A DNA stretch of 5,557 nt, from positions 1 through 5,557 of the forward strand of contig DAOVUP010000132.1 of assembly GCA_030632525.1 (NCBI GenBank), in the 5' to 3' direction. The notes beneath the pieces were generated by a model that was not told where the DNA came from, searched no databases, and worked only from the letters and a program-made list of their open reading frames with translations. Each line of letters opens with the position of its first letter. Within the stretch, counting starts at the first letter, position 1. The stretch comes from Desulfobacteraceae bacterium (GTDB lineage Bacteria > Desulfobacterota > DSM-4660 > Desulfatiglandales > Desulfatiglandaceae). A program made the translations under genes and the position numbers. This document shows positions 1-5,391 of this stretch, piece after piece.

Positions 1-435
1 AACATTTTTATTATCGCATTTCTCCAGCGTGCCTGTGGTACTCTTGCCGATCGAGTTAATCCAAAGTATCTTGTTATTTTAGGCACTTTTGCATCCGGAA
101 TGACCGTATTCGGGATGCCATTTGTTGAGGGATTTGTGATGATGCTTTTGCTTAATATTCTCATGGGCATGGCCAATGGTTTTGCATTGCCCGGTGGACT
201 CGTTATCATCGGAAAGCTTGGGCGCACTATGGGGATGGCATCTCTCATGACTATAACCGATGCTGCCTGGAGCCTGGGTATGATTGTGTCTCCAATTCTT
301 TCGGGGATCATCCTTGATGTCTTTGGTCTTTCTTATGTCTTTATCATCGGCAGTTTCTTGATTTTAACAGGCAGTGCTGTTGTGACGCTATTTCTCAGGG
401 ATTACCAACCCGAAAATTTCAAAAGTAGAGAGTGA
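1..435 (+). CDS. MFS transporter, C-terminal part (5' end outside window)
   Basis: The open frame runs from base 1 and encodes 144 residues before TGA at 433-435; the true start lies before the window. It looks like the last third of a 12-helix major facilitator permease of the inner membrane. A motif A copy (GTLADRVNPK, residues 13-22) would be the cytoplasmic loop between helices 8 and 9. Four hydrophobic segments follow, at about residues 24-43, 47-70, 77-101 and 109-128, matching helices 9-12, then a short polar tail. The glycine- and proline-rich segment with SPILSGIILDVFG resembles helix 11 of DHA1 drug-efflux permeases (TetA/MdtG type), but the substrate cannot be read from this part. 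It converges on the next gene with 44 bases between the stops; I see no convincing terminator there. Family assignment is solid; the subfamily is a guess. Confidence 0.85.
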   Translation, partial: NIFIIAFLQRACGTLADRVNPKYLVILGTFASGMTVFGMPFVEGFVMMLLLNILMGMANGFALPGGLVIIGKLGRTMGMASLMTITDAAWSLGMIVSPILSGIILDVFGLSYVFIIGSFLILTGSAVVTLFLRDYQPENFKSRE

Positions 436-479
436 AGTTGCCCAGCCCGCGGTTTCATTAAAGGACCGTAACAGTGAGC

Positions 480-1751
480 CTATGAAGCCGCTCGGTACCT
501 CTTCTCTTTGATGAACAGACTGCACAAGACCGCGGCAATCGCCATGACAGCCGACAGGACGAAAGCAAGCCCGTAATCCCCTGTTCGATCAAAACTCCAG
601 CCTCCCACATAGGCCCAAAGACCTCCTCCCAGATGGTGTATGGTTGAGATAAAACCCGTCAACACGCCCACATGTGTGAATCCGTAAAGCCTTCCGGTCA
701 GGGTGGTAGCGATTGGGGCCGTGATGAGAAAGGTGAAGCCAAAGGACAGAGAAAAGATATAGAAAGAAACCAGGTTCTGATATCTAAGGATCAGTACAAA
801 GAGGAAAAATCGCAGCACAAAGGTGAGGACCACCGGCGTCTTGTTTCCGATAACGTCTGTGGCCGGTCCTGCGATCAACAACCCTGCCAGACTCACCAGT
901 CCGTACCAGGCGAGCATATGTCCTGCCGTGGCAGGGGAAATGCCATGATCGGTCACAAAGGGGATCAGGTGGGTTGTCACCAGGAAATCGCCGCTCCCGC
1001 ACACAAACATCACAAAGGTAAAAAGCCAGAAAGAGGATGTCCCCATGGCCTCGCGCAAGCCAAGATCCCGGGGGCCTTTTATTGGCAGGACCGGGTTTTG
1101 CGGTATCCCTCCTCCGTTTTCTTTCTCGTACCCAAAGGGCCTCAGTCCAAGGTCTTCCGGATCGCCCCTGATGACCCCCAGGGCCAGAACGATATTGACC
1201 ACCAGCATGATCAAACCGATATAGAAATAGGAAGCCCTCCACCCATAGGTCAGGACAAAGGTGGTTATCAGCGGCACTAGGAGGAACTGCCCGATACAGC
1301 TGCCCGAGAGGGCTATGCTGATGGCCAGACCCCGGCTCTTCACGAACCATTTGCTCGTGAGCGCCGCTACCAATGGTACGGAGGTTCCTCCCAGGCCCAC
1401 CGCTGAAACGATCCCGTAAAAGAAGAGGAACTGCGAGAAATAACTGATAAAGGAAACCGCCAGGTATCCGGCGGAAAGGAAGAGCGTTGAGATGACAATC
1501 ACCCATTTGGGGCCGTAACGGTCGTAGATCCTGCCAACAACCACCAGGGACAGGGCAAACACGGTCATATTAACCAAAAAGGCCAGAGAGACCTGGGTAC
1601 GGGTCCATCCAAATTCAGAGATGAGCGGTTTGAAGATTACGCCGATGGAAAGTCGCGCCCCTGCATTGAAAAAGAGGATCACAAAGGAAGCCCCTACGAT
1701 ATACCAACTGTAGAAAGGGGTCAGGGCAGAAGATTTTTGGCCTGCGGGCAT
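480..1751 (-). CDS. MFS permease, monocarboxylate (MCT/OFA)-like
   Basis: A complete 423-residue inner-membrane permease of usual MFS length with about 12 hydrophobic segments. Helix 1 begins near residue 15 (WYIVGASFVILFF). Motif A between helices 2 and 3 is GRIYDRYGPKW (73-83), with a weaker copy in the second half, GPATDVIGNK (295-304). A polar central loop spans about 196-237. The phrases EFGWTRTQVSLAF (46-58) and YGWRASYFYIG (169-179) are typical of the MCT/OFA branch, whose characterised members carry monocarboxylates or oxalate/formate. The ATG at 1751 is preceded by GGAG (1760-1763) at 8-base spacing, and there is a promoter candidate further upstream. It diverges from the EntE-like ligase, so an aryl or other carboxylic acid is a reasonable but unproven substrate. 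The stop is TAG at 480-482. Confidence 0.9.
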   Translation of the reverse strand: MPAGQKSSALTPFYSWYIVGASFVILFFNAGARLSIGVIFKPLISEFGWTRTQVSLAFLVNMTVFALSLVVVGRIYDRYGPKWVIVISTLFLSAGYLAVSFISYFSQFLFFYGIVSAVGLGGTSVPLVAALTSKWFVKSRGLAISIALSGSCIGQFLLVPLITTFVLTYGWRASYFYIGLIMLVVNIVLALGVIRGDPEDLGLRPFGYEKENGGGIPQNPVLPIKGPRDLGLREAMGTSSFWLFTFVMFVCGSGDFLVTTHLIPFVTDHGISPATAGHMLAWYGLVSLAGLLIAGPATDVIGNKTPVVLTFVLRFFLFVLILRYQNLVSFYIFSLSFGFTFLITAPIATTLTGRLYGFTHVGVLTGFISTIHHLGGGLWAYVGGWSFDRTGDYGLAFVLSAVMAIAAVLCSLFIKEKRYRAAS

Positions 1752-1799
1752 GTTGGGGTCTCCGGGGTTGGAAATATGTTTACCAAAACTGTCGGGCCC

Positions 1800-1829
1800 A
1801 CTACACTCAAAAAACCGTCACTATGTCAA
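1800..1829 (-). promoter_or_regulatory. Sigma-70 promoter candidate for the MCT-like permease
   Basis: On the minus strand a perfect -35 hexamer TTGACA (bases 1829-1824) is followed after 18 bases by TGTAGT (1805-1800) as a -10 with 4 of 6 consensus positions. Transcription would start near 1793 and give a leader of about 40 bases before the ATG at 1751, which fits. The -35 is strong; the -10 and the 18-base spacing are less so. Confidence 0.5.
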
Positions 1830-1982
1830 GAGACAAAGGAATAAAAGAAATTTTTAACTTGTGGTAAAATCATTTCAGTAAGATCTCTCCCATTAAGACC
1901 CTATCTTACCCCAGCCCATATTCCTGACAATCTCAGAACTGCAATCCCCCCTGATTCCAACAATATTGTGGTTTCATTTTTC

Positions 1983-2011
1983 TTGACGCCAAAGTGGCAT
2001 TTCGGTACTGT
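1983..2011 (+). promoter_or_regulatory. Sigma-70 promoter candidate for the EntE-like ligase
   Basis: TTGACG (1983-1988) and TACTGT (2006-2011) are separated by exactly 17 bases, matching the consensus at 5 and 4 of 6 positions. The start of transcription would be near 2018, leaving a leader of about 55 bases. The spacer contains a small inverted repeat, GCCA-AAG-TGGC (1988-1998), which might be a protein site or chance. Confidence 0.5.
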
Positions 2012-2073
2012 TCTCCCTTAAAAAGCAAGTTCTTATAACCAATCTGTGGATGGAGCCCTAAGGAGGAATATTT

Positions 2074-3726
2074 ATGGAAGGCTTTATACCTTGGCCTGAT
2101 GAATTTGCGAGGGAATACCGTGAGAAGGGCTACTGGTTGGACAAAACCATCAGTGAGGTCATGGACGAATGCTTTGAACGTTACGCCACTCGTACTGCTC
2201 TGATAGCTGATGACGGCAGGATTTTTACTTACTCAGAGCTGGGCAGATTGTCAACCAGGCTGGCCTTGCACCTCAACGCCTTAGGACTTAAGACCTATGA
2301 CAGATTGCTTCTACAGATTCCGAATGTGCCGGAAGTACTTATCACCTATCTTGCCACCCTGAAGGCAGGAGGGATCCCCATTATGGCCCTCTCCGCTTAC
2401 CGGGACTCGGAAATGGGCTACTTTGCCAAATTGGCAAAAGCGAGGGCAATGGCTGTCACATCCACCATCAGGGATTTCAACTACCAGGAAATGGTGGGAC
2501 GAATCCAGACCGAAGCCCCGGATCTTAATATGGTTTTCGTTACCGGTGGGGAGCCCAATCCCGGCTATCACTCCATCGACAGGCTGCTTCAAGACCCGAT
2601 CGAAAAAAGTGTTGACTCGTCTAATCTCCCCAGACCCGATCCTGATCTCCCTGGCGTGCTCCTGCTTTCCGGTGGGACCACGGGAGTACCCAAACTGATA
2701 CCCAGGACACAAAATGACTATGTCTACAATTTTCTGTGCAACGCCCAATTATGCAACTTGGGAGAAGAAACCGTTCTATTGATTGCTATCCCCCAGGAAC
2801 ATAATTTTGCCATAGCCTGCCCCGGATTTATGGGGGTAATCTCAAGAGGAGGGCGTGAGGTCCTTTCGTCCAGCCCGGCACCCAAGGCGGCTATGGAACT
2901 TATACAGCGACATGGGGTGACCCACTGGGTGGCAGTCCCTGCCATGATCCTGGGGATGCTAAACCATCCTAAACGCCAGGAGTATGATCTCAGTTCTCTT
3001 GAGGTTATTCTCACTGGTGGATCAAAGCTCAACCCGGAGGTAGCCTTGCGGATAAGACCGGAGCTGGGCTGTGAGGTACAGCAGGTACTGGGGATGGCTG
3101 AAGGACCACTGTTCTGGATCAGACCCGATGACCCGGACGAGATAAGATTGTATACCCAGGGCAGACCGCAATCTCCGGCGGATGAATTCAAGATTGTTGA
3201 CCCATCAGGAGGAGAAGAAGTTGCACCGGGGGAGGTGGGTGAACTGTGGTGCCGTGGGCCGCACACTATCCGCGGTTATTACTGTGCACCCGAACATAAT
3301 ACCAAGGCCTTTGCCGACGATGGTTTTTACAAATCCGGGGATCTTGTGCGGCTCCACCCCAGCGGTAACGTTGTTGTTGAGGGAAGGATAAAGGATACCA
3401 TCAACCGGGGTGGAGAAAAGATCAGCGCCGAAGAGGTGGAAAACCACATCCTGGCCCATCCTGACGTGGATAATTGCGCTTATGTTGCAATGCCGGACCC
3501 CATACTGGGTGAAAAGGCCTGCGTCTTTGTTGTTCTCCTTAAAGGGAAAGAGATGCTCCTTGAATCATTAAACGGGTTTCTCATCAATGAACAGAAAATT
3601 GCCAGGTTCAAACTACCTGAACGGCTGGAACTGGTAGACTCCCTCCCCTTAACCCCTGTGGGGAAAATAAACAAAAAAGAGTTAAGGAGTGTGATTGCGG
3701 AAAGACTCGAAAAAGAAGGCGGGTAG
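2074..3726 (+). CDS. EntE/DhbE-like aryl-acid:AMP ligase, possibly salicylate-activating
   Basis: A 550-residue member of the ANL adenylating superfamily, close to the EntE/DhbE family and full length. The N-terminus (WPDEFAREYREKGYW, 7-21) is the EntE-type opening. Core motifs in order: P-loop LLSGGTTGVPKL (197-208), aryl-binding HNF (243-245), GMAEG (340-344), KSGDL (420-424), GRIKDTINRGGEK (437-449) and the C-terminal catalytic lysine in PVGKINKK (Lys531). These enzymes form aryl-AMP from ATP and pass the aryl group to a carrier protein or CoA. Asn244 matches the DhbE Asn235 that contacts the 2-hydroxyl. Cys249 and Leu346 replace Ser240 and Val337, as I recall for salicylate-specific enzymes (YbtE, PchD, MbtA). 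Ser317 replaces Ala308. No carrier protein or EntA/B/C gene is nearby, so a salicylyl-CoA-type ligase is an alternative to a siderophore role. ATG has AGGAGG (2061-2066) at 7 bases. The family is sure; the substrate is inferred. Confidence 0.93.
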   Translation: MEGFIPWPDEFAREYREKGYWLDKTISEVMDECFERYATRTALIADDGRIFTYSELGRLSTRLALHLNALGLKTYDRLLLQIPNVPEVLITYLATLKAGGIPIMALSAYRDSEMGYFAKLAKARAMAVTSTIRDFNYQEMVGRIQTEAPDLNMVFVTGGEPNPGYHSIDRLLQDPIEKSVDSSNLPRPDPDLPGVLLLSGGTTGVPKLIPRTQNDYVYNFLCNAQLCNLGEETVLLIAIPQEHNFAIACPGFMGVISRGGREVLSSSPAPKAAMELIQRHGVTHWVAVPAMILGMLNHPKRQEYDLSSLEVILTGGSKLNPEVALRIRPELGCEVQQVLGMAEGPLFWIRPDDPDEIRLYTQGRPQSPADEFKIVDPSGGEEVAPGEVGELWCRGPHTIRGYYCAPEHNTKAFADDGFYKSGDLVRLHPSGNVVVEGRIKDTINRGGEKISAEEVENHILAHPDVDNCAYVAMPDPILGEKACVFVVLLKGKEMLLESLNGFLINEQKIARFKLPERLELVDSLPLTPVGKINKKELRSVIAERLEKEGG

Positions 3727-3745
3727 ATAGAATGCCCGTCCTTCT
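3714..3745 (+). terminator. Weak hairpin at the end of the ligase gene
   Basis: AGAAGGCGGG (3714-3723) pairs with CCCG-T-CCTTCT (3735-3745), ten base pairs with one bulged T, and the loop contains the TAG stop codon. No T-run follows directly; T-rich DNA begins about 15 bases later (3760-3766 and 3776-3780). It may slow or protect the transcript end rather than act as a classical intrinsic terminator. Confidence 0.35.
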
Positions 3746-3779
3746 CATCCCTGAATAGTTCTTTTTATGTGTTCATTTT

Positions 3780-3786
3780 TAGATAG
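3780..3786. repeat. Left copy of 7-base direct repeat flanking the MITE-like element
   Basis: TAGATAG occurs here and again at 3959-3965, directly outside the two inverted ends of the palindromic element. This fits a target-site duplication. Deleting one copy plus the element restores a continuous tag end with a TAA stop in place of TAG. Confidence 0.45.
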
Positions 3787-3958
3787 TGTCCATCCATTAA
3801 TCCCAATGTGGGCACTGTGGGTTTCCAATTCAGAAATGACCTTTTCGCAAGGTCAAGGAAAACAAGGGTTTGCGCGGAGACGTACGTTAGTACGTCGCAC
3901 AAGGGAACCGGTAGTTTGACGTCGAGATTGCGGAAAAGGACCATTTATGGATGGAAAC
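3787..3958. mobile_element. MITE-like palindromic element, 172 bases, non-coding
   Basis: The ends are imperfect inverted repeats: TGTCCATCCATTAAT (3787-3801) against GTTTCCATCCATAAAT read inward from 3958. Further in, 3834-3850 (AAATGACCTTTTCGCAA) pairs with 3928-3946 (AAATGGTCCTTTTCCGCAA on the opposite strand). The centre is a perfect 7-base-pair hairpin, GACGTAC-GTTA-GTACGTC (3879-3896). The right end also matches GTTTCC...AGAAATG at 3821-3838, so the core palindrome may be 3821-3958 with a partly repeated left end. It encodes no transposase; a plus-strand frame over it reads on into antisense tag and looks spurious. It resembles non-autonomous elements moved in trans, and its hairpins could help terminate the converging transcripts. 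Boundaries rest on the flanking repeat and are inferred. Confidence 0.65.
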
Positions 3959-4515
3959 TAGATAGATTCATATCTGAAGCAATCTATAACATGATCATTA
4001 ACCATCCCCACCGCTTGCATAAAGGCGTAGCATATTGTCGGTCCAACAAATTTATAGCCTCTGCGCTTTAGTTCTTTACTCATTCTATCTGACTCTGGAG
4101 TAGCAGTTGGAATTTGACCCGATTCTTGCCAGGAATTTTGGATAGGTCTATCACCAACAAAAGACCATATAAATTCATCGAAACTTTTGAACTCATTAAC
4201 GACTTTCAGATAAGCCCTGGCATTGACTATTGCCGCTTCTATCTTAAGTTTATTTCTTATGATTCGAGGGTCTTTTAATAAACGATTAATTTTTTTGCTG
4301 TTCCATTTGGCAATTTTAACCGGATCAAAACCATCGTATGCAACTCTGTATGCTTCACGTCTTTTGAGGATAGTGATCCAACTCAATCCGGCTTGAGCCC
4401 CTTCAAGAATAAGCATTTCAAAAAGCTTTATGTCATCATGAAGAGGCACCCCCCATTCCATGTCATGGTATTTTATATATATTGGGTCATCTGTTACCCA
4501 GCTACATCTTTTCAT
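3958..4515 (-). CDS. tag: DNA-3-methyladenine glycosylase I
   Basis: A complete 185-residue protein resembling E. coli Tag along its whole length. It removes 3-methyladenine from alkylated DNA by hydrolysing the N-glycosidic bond, starting base excision repair in the cytoplasm. The opening MKRCSWVTDDPIYIKYHD is typical. The zinc ligands are all present at E. coli numbering: Cys4, His17, His175 and Cys179. Glu38 and Trp46 of the base pocket (LEGAQAGLSW, 37-46) are kept, as is the block YKFVGPTICYAFMQAVGMVNDH. The ATG at 4515 has AGGA (4524-4521) five bases upstream. The gene stands alone on its strand and has AT-richer codons than the permease and ligase. Its stop codon coincides with the edge of the MITE-like element, without loss of any conserved residue. 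Identification is nearly certain. Confidence 0.97.
   Translation of the reverse strand: MKRCSWVTDDPIYIKYHDMEWGVPLHDDIKLFEMLILEGAQAGLSWITILKRREAYRVAYDGFDPVKIAKWNSKKINRLLKDPRIIRNKLKIEAAIVNARAYLKVVNEFKSFDEFIWSFVGDRPIQNSWQESGQIPTATPESDRMSKELKRRGYKFVGPTICYAFMQAVGMVNDHVIDCFRYESI
3959..3965. repeat. Right copy of the 7-base flanking direct repeat
   Basis: TAGATAG, identical to 3780-3786. On the minus strand it covers the last full codons of tag and the TA of its stop codon; the G of that TAG comes from the element. Confidence 0.45.
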
Positions 4516-4639
4516 GAATTTCCTATATACACATAACCTGTGGTAAGCGAAAGGTATGGAGTGCAGCAGAATACCTGTCCGACTTCATATGTTTGTTATC
4601 TTCTAATTTCGAATTCTGAAAATTTCTTTAAAAATAGGC

Positions 4640-4668
4640 TTGACATAAGCAACCCCTGGTTTTATAGT
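4640..4668 (+). promoter_or_regulatory. Near-consensus sigma-70 promoter of the ArsR-family gene
   Basis: A perfect TTGACA (4640-4645) and TATAGT (4663-4668, 5 of 6) are separated by the optimal 17 bases. Transcription would start near 4675, about 35 bases before the ATG at 4710. The dyad operator overlaps the last three bases of the -10 and the start point, so a bound repressor would block polymerase. Confidence 0.8.
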
Positions 4669-4693
4669 TAAGCCATTGCTTAATCACTTAATT
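4666..4693. promoter_or_regulatory. Operator 1, proposed binding site of the ArsR-family repressor
   Basis: A 28-base dyad with arms AGTTAAGCCATT and AATCACTTAATT around GCTT; 9 of 12 arm positions are complementary. The right half shares ATTGC-TAATC-CTTAATTA (4675-4694) with operator 2, 18 of 20 bases. Its position over the -10 and start point suggests autorepression. The site is seen in the sequence; which protein binds it is inferred. Confidence 0.7.
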
Positions 4694-4709
4694 ATAACAT
4701 TGTTGACCT

Positions 4710-5123
4710 ATGAATTTAGAACCTTCCGAGATATTTAAAGTGCTGGGCGTGGAAACGCGTGTAAAAATAATCGAGCTACTTAAAGCCCAGGGACCTTTAG
4801 GTGCTAAGGATATTGGAGTAACGATAGGAATAACAACTGCGGCGGTATCCCAGCACCTCAAAATATTGAAGCACGCAGGGCTTGTCAGAAGCGAGAGAAA
4901 AGGATACTGGATACCATATTCGATAGATGAAAAAGCAATGGAAAATTGTCGGCAAATATTGAGTGAAGTTTGTACGTGCGGATGCCAGGGAACAGGAAAA
5001 TTTCGAGAAGTTGAATCAGAAATGTCGGATTTGGAATCGCTAAAAAAATATGAGAAAGAGCTTAATAACGAACTTAATACAGTACGGCAAAGGGTGAAAG
5101 AGCTGAAGTCCAGAAAAAAGTAG
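4710..5123 (+). CDS. ArsR-family transcriptional repressor with C-terminal Cys cluster and coiled coil
   Basis: A 137-residue winged-helix regulator, slightly longer than a typical ArsR/SmtB protein. The helix-turn-helix spans about 31-59 with recognition helix TTAAVSQHLKILKHAGLV (42-59), and the wing is SERKGYWIPYSI (61-72). The classical alpha-3 metal site (CVC near residue 30) is absent. Instead there are Cys80 and a CTCGC cluster (Cys88, 90, 92), followed by a charged, heptad-like helix (about 97-135) likely to form a coiled coil. Family members usually repress as dimers and release DNA on binding metal or on thiol modification; the signal here is unknown. The ATG at 4710 gives the expected N-terminus but has no clear SD, in contrast to the next gene, so the regulator is probably made at a low level. 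Operators flank the gene on both sides. The family is clear, the ligand is not. Confidence 0.92.
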   Translation: MNLEPSEIFKVLGVETRVKIIELLKAQGPLGAKDIGVTIGITTAAVSQHLKILKHAGLVRSERKGYWIPYSIDEKAMENCRQILSEVCTCGCQGTGKFREVESEMSDLESLKKYEKELNNELNTVRQRVKELKSRKK

Positions 5124-5133
5124 GCAAATTTTT

Positions 5134-5162
5134 TTGCGCGAATAATTAAGTGATTGCATAAT
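5134..5162 (+). promoter_or_regulatory. Possible promoter for the Cys-rich peptide gene
   Basis: TTGCGC (5134-5139) and CATAAT (5157-5162) lie 17 bases apart, and the -10 falls inside operator 2. The -35 is weak (4 of 6). If used, the start would be near 5169, giving a leader of about 20 bases that still includes the SD. Alternatively the peptide is read through from the arsR-type promoter. Confidence 0.35.
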
Positions 5163-5171
5163 CCCTTAATT
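5144..5171. promoter_or_regulatory. Operator 2, second copy of the repressor site
   Basis: A 28-base dyad: AATTAAGTGATT and AATCCCTTAATT around GCAT, with 11 of 12 arm positions complementary, more symmetric than operator 1. It begins 20 bases after the stop of the regulator and ends just before the SD of the small peptide gene. The repeated site links control of the peptide to the same regulator. Confidence 0.75.
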
Positions 5172-5173
5172 AG

Positions 5174-5185
5174 AAAGGAGGTGAT
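5174..5185 (+). promoter_or_regulatory. Unusually complete ribosome binding site
   Basis: AAAGGAGGTGAT is complementary over 12 bases to the conserved 3' end of bacterial 16S rRNA. The GGAGG core lies 8 bases before the ATG at 5190. Such a full match suggests strong translation initiation and supports the small reading frame as a real gene. Confidence 0.85.
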
Positions 5186-5189
5186 TAAA

Positions 5190-5291
5190 ATGGCAGAAAA
5201 AAAGAACGACTGCGGTTGTGGATGTATTCCACTGAAACAAATCAGTGAGAAACCAGCCAAAGATAAAAAGAAAGTCAGGAAAGTTAAGTAG
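5190..5291 (+). CDS. 33-residue Cys- and Lys-rich peptide (CxCxC)
   Basis: ATG to TAG encodes 33 residues beginning MAEKKNDCGCGCIPLKQ. Cys8, Cys10 and Cys12 form a CGCGC motif; the rest is polar with ten lysines and a strongly basic tail (KDKKKVRKVK). There is no signal peptide or membrane segment, so it should be cytoplasmic. I do not recognise a named family. The closely spaced thiols could bind a soft metal such as Cu(I), Zn, Cd or As(III), or react with oxidants. The basic tail might contact nucleic acid or an acidic partner. It lies 66 bases after the ArsR-family gene, behind a copy of that gene's operator and a 12-base SD, and ends before a good terminator; this context is the main evidence that it is expressed. 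The CGCGC motif echoes the CTCGC of the regulator, suggesting that both meet the same ligand. Confidence 0.75.
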   Translation: MAEKKNDCGCGCIPLKQISEKPAKDKKKVRKVK

Positions 5292-5316
5292 ATAGAATAT
5301 TGTCCAGTACCGCGAG

Positions 5317-5363
5317 AGGGGATGGGAATGTAGAGAAAACATCCTGTCCCCTTTGATTTATTT
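5317..5363 (+). terminator. Intrinsic terminator of the ArsR-peptide unit
   Basis: AGGGGATGGGAATGT (5317-5331) pairs with ACATCCTGTCCCCT (5339-5352) over 14 pairs, including two G-T wobbles and one bulged A. The loop is short, and TTTGATTTATTTG follows. It lies 25 bases after the peptide stop, as expected for the end of the unit. The GGGGACAGG wording of the reverse strand also recalls REP-type palindromes, so a repetitive origin is possible. Confidence 0.7.
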
Positions 5364-5391
5364 GCAGAACGTTTTACCCCACTGGCTAACA

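Larger units (their letters stand above)
1752..2073. other. Divergent intergenic region, no gene
   Basis: This 322-base gap separates the divergent permease and ligase. I find no coding sequence or RNA gene in it. It holds a promoter candidate in each direction (described separately), the SD sites of both genes, and a perfect 10-base palindrome ACAATATTGT (1960-1969). That palindrome is centred about 20 bases before the -35 of the rightward promoter, where an activator could bind. A single short palindrome in AT-rich DNA is weak evidence, so it is not called as an operator. Confidence 0.6.

Noticed and set aside
436..479. Possible terminator between the convergent permeases
   Set aside because: Only a 4-base-pair stem (CGGT/ACCG) with a long loop and no T-run is visible.
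672..1280. Plus-strand 202-residue open frame
   Set aside because: It is antisense to the MCT-like permease, with polar low-complexity composition, no SD and no family likeness.
784..1506. Minus-strand 240-residue frame in another phase of the permease
   Set aside because: Shadow of the permease gene, whose phase gives a proper 12-helix protein; this frame is rich in Arg, Gly and Pro with no motif.
1995..2010. Sigma-54-like TGGCAT in front of the ligase
   Set aside because: The -12 GC element is absent at the required distance; the sigma-70 match with 17-base spacing explains the region better.
2311..3674. Several short frames on both strands within the ligase gene
   Set aside because: All lie inside the well-supported EntE-like frame and show no motif or SD of their own.
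3808..4071. Plus-strand 87-residue frame
   Set aside because: It runs through the palindromic element and then antisense into tag; no SD or family likeness.
4521..4553. Minus-strand TTTCGC-17-TATATA as a tag promoter
   Set aside because: The -35 matches only half of the consensus and the start point would fall within the SD, so it was not called.
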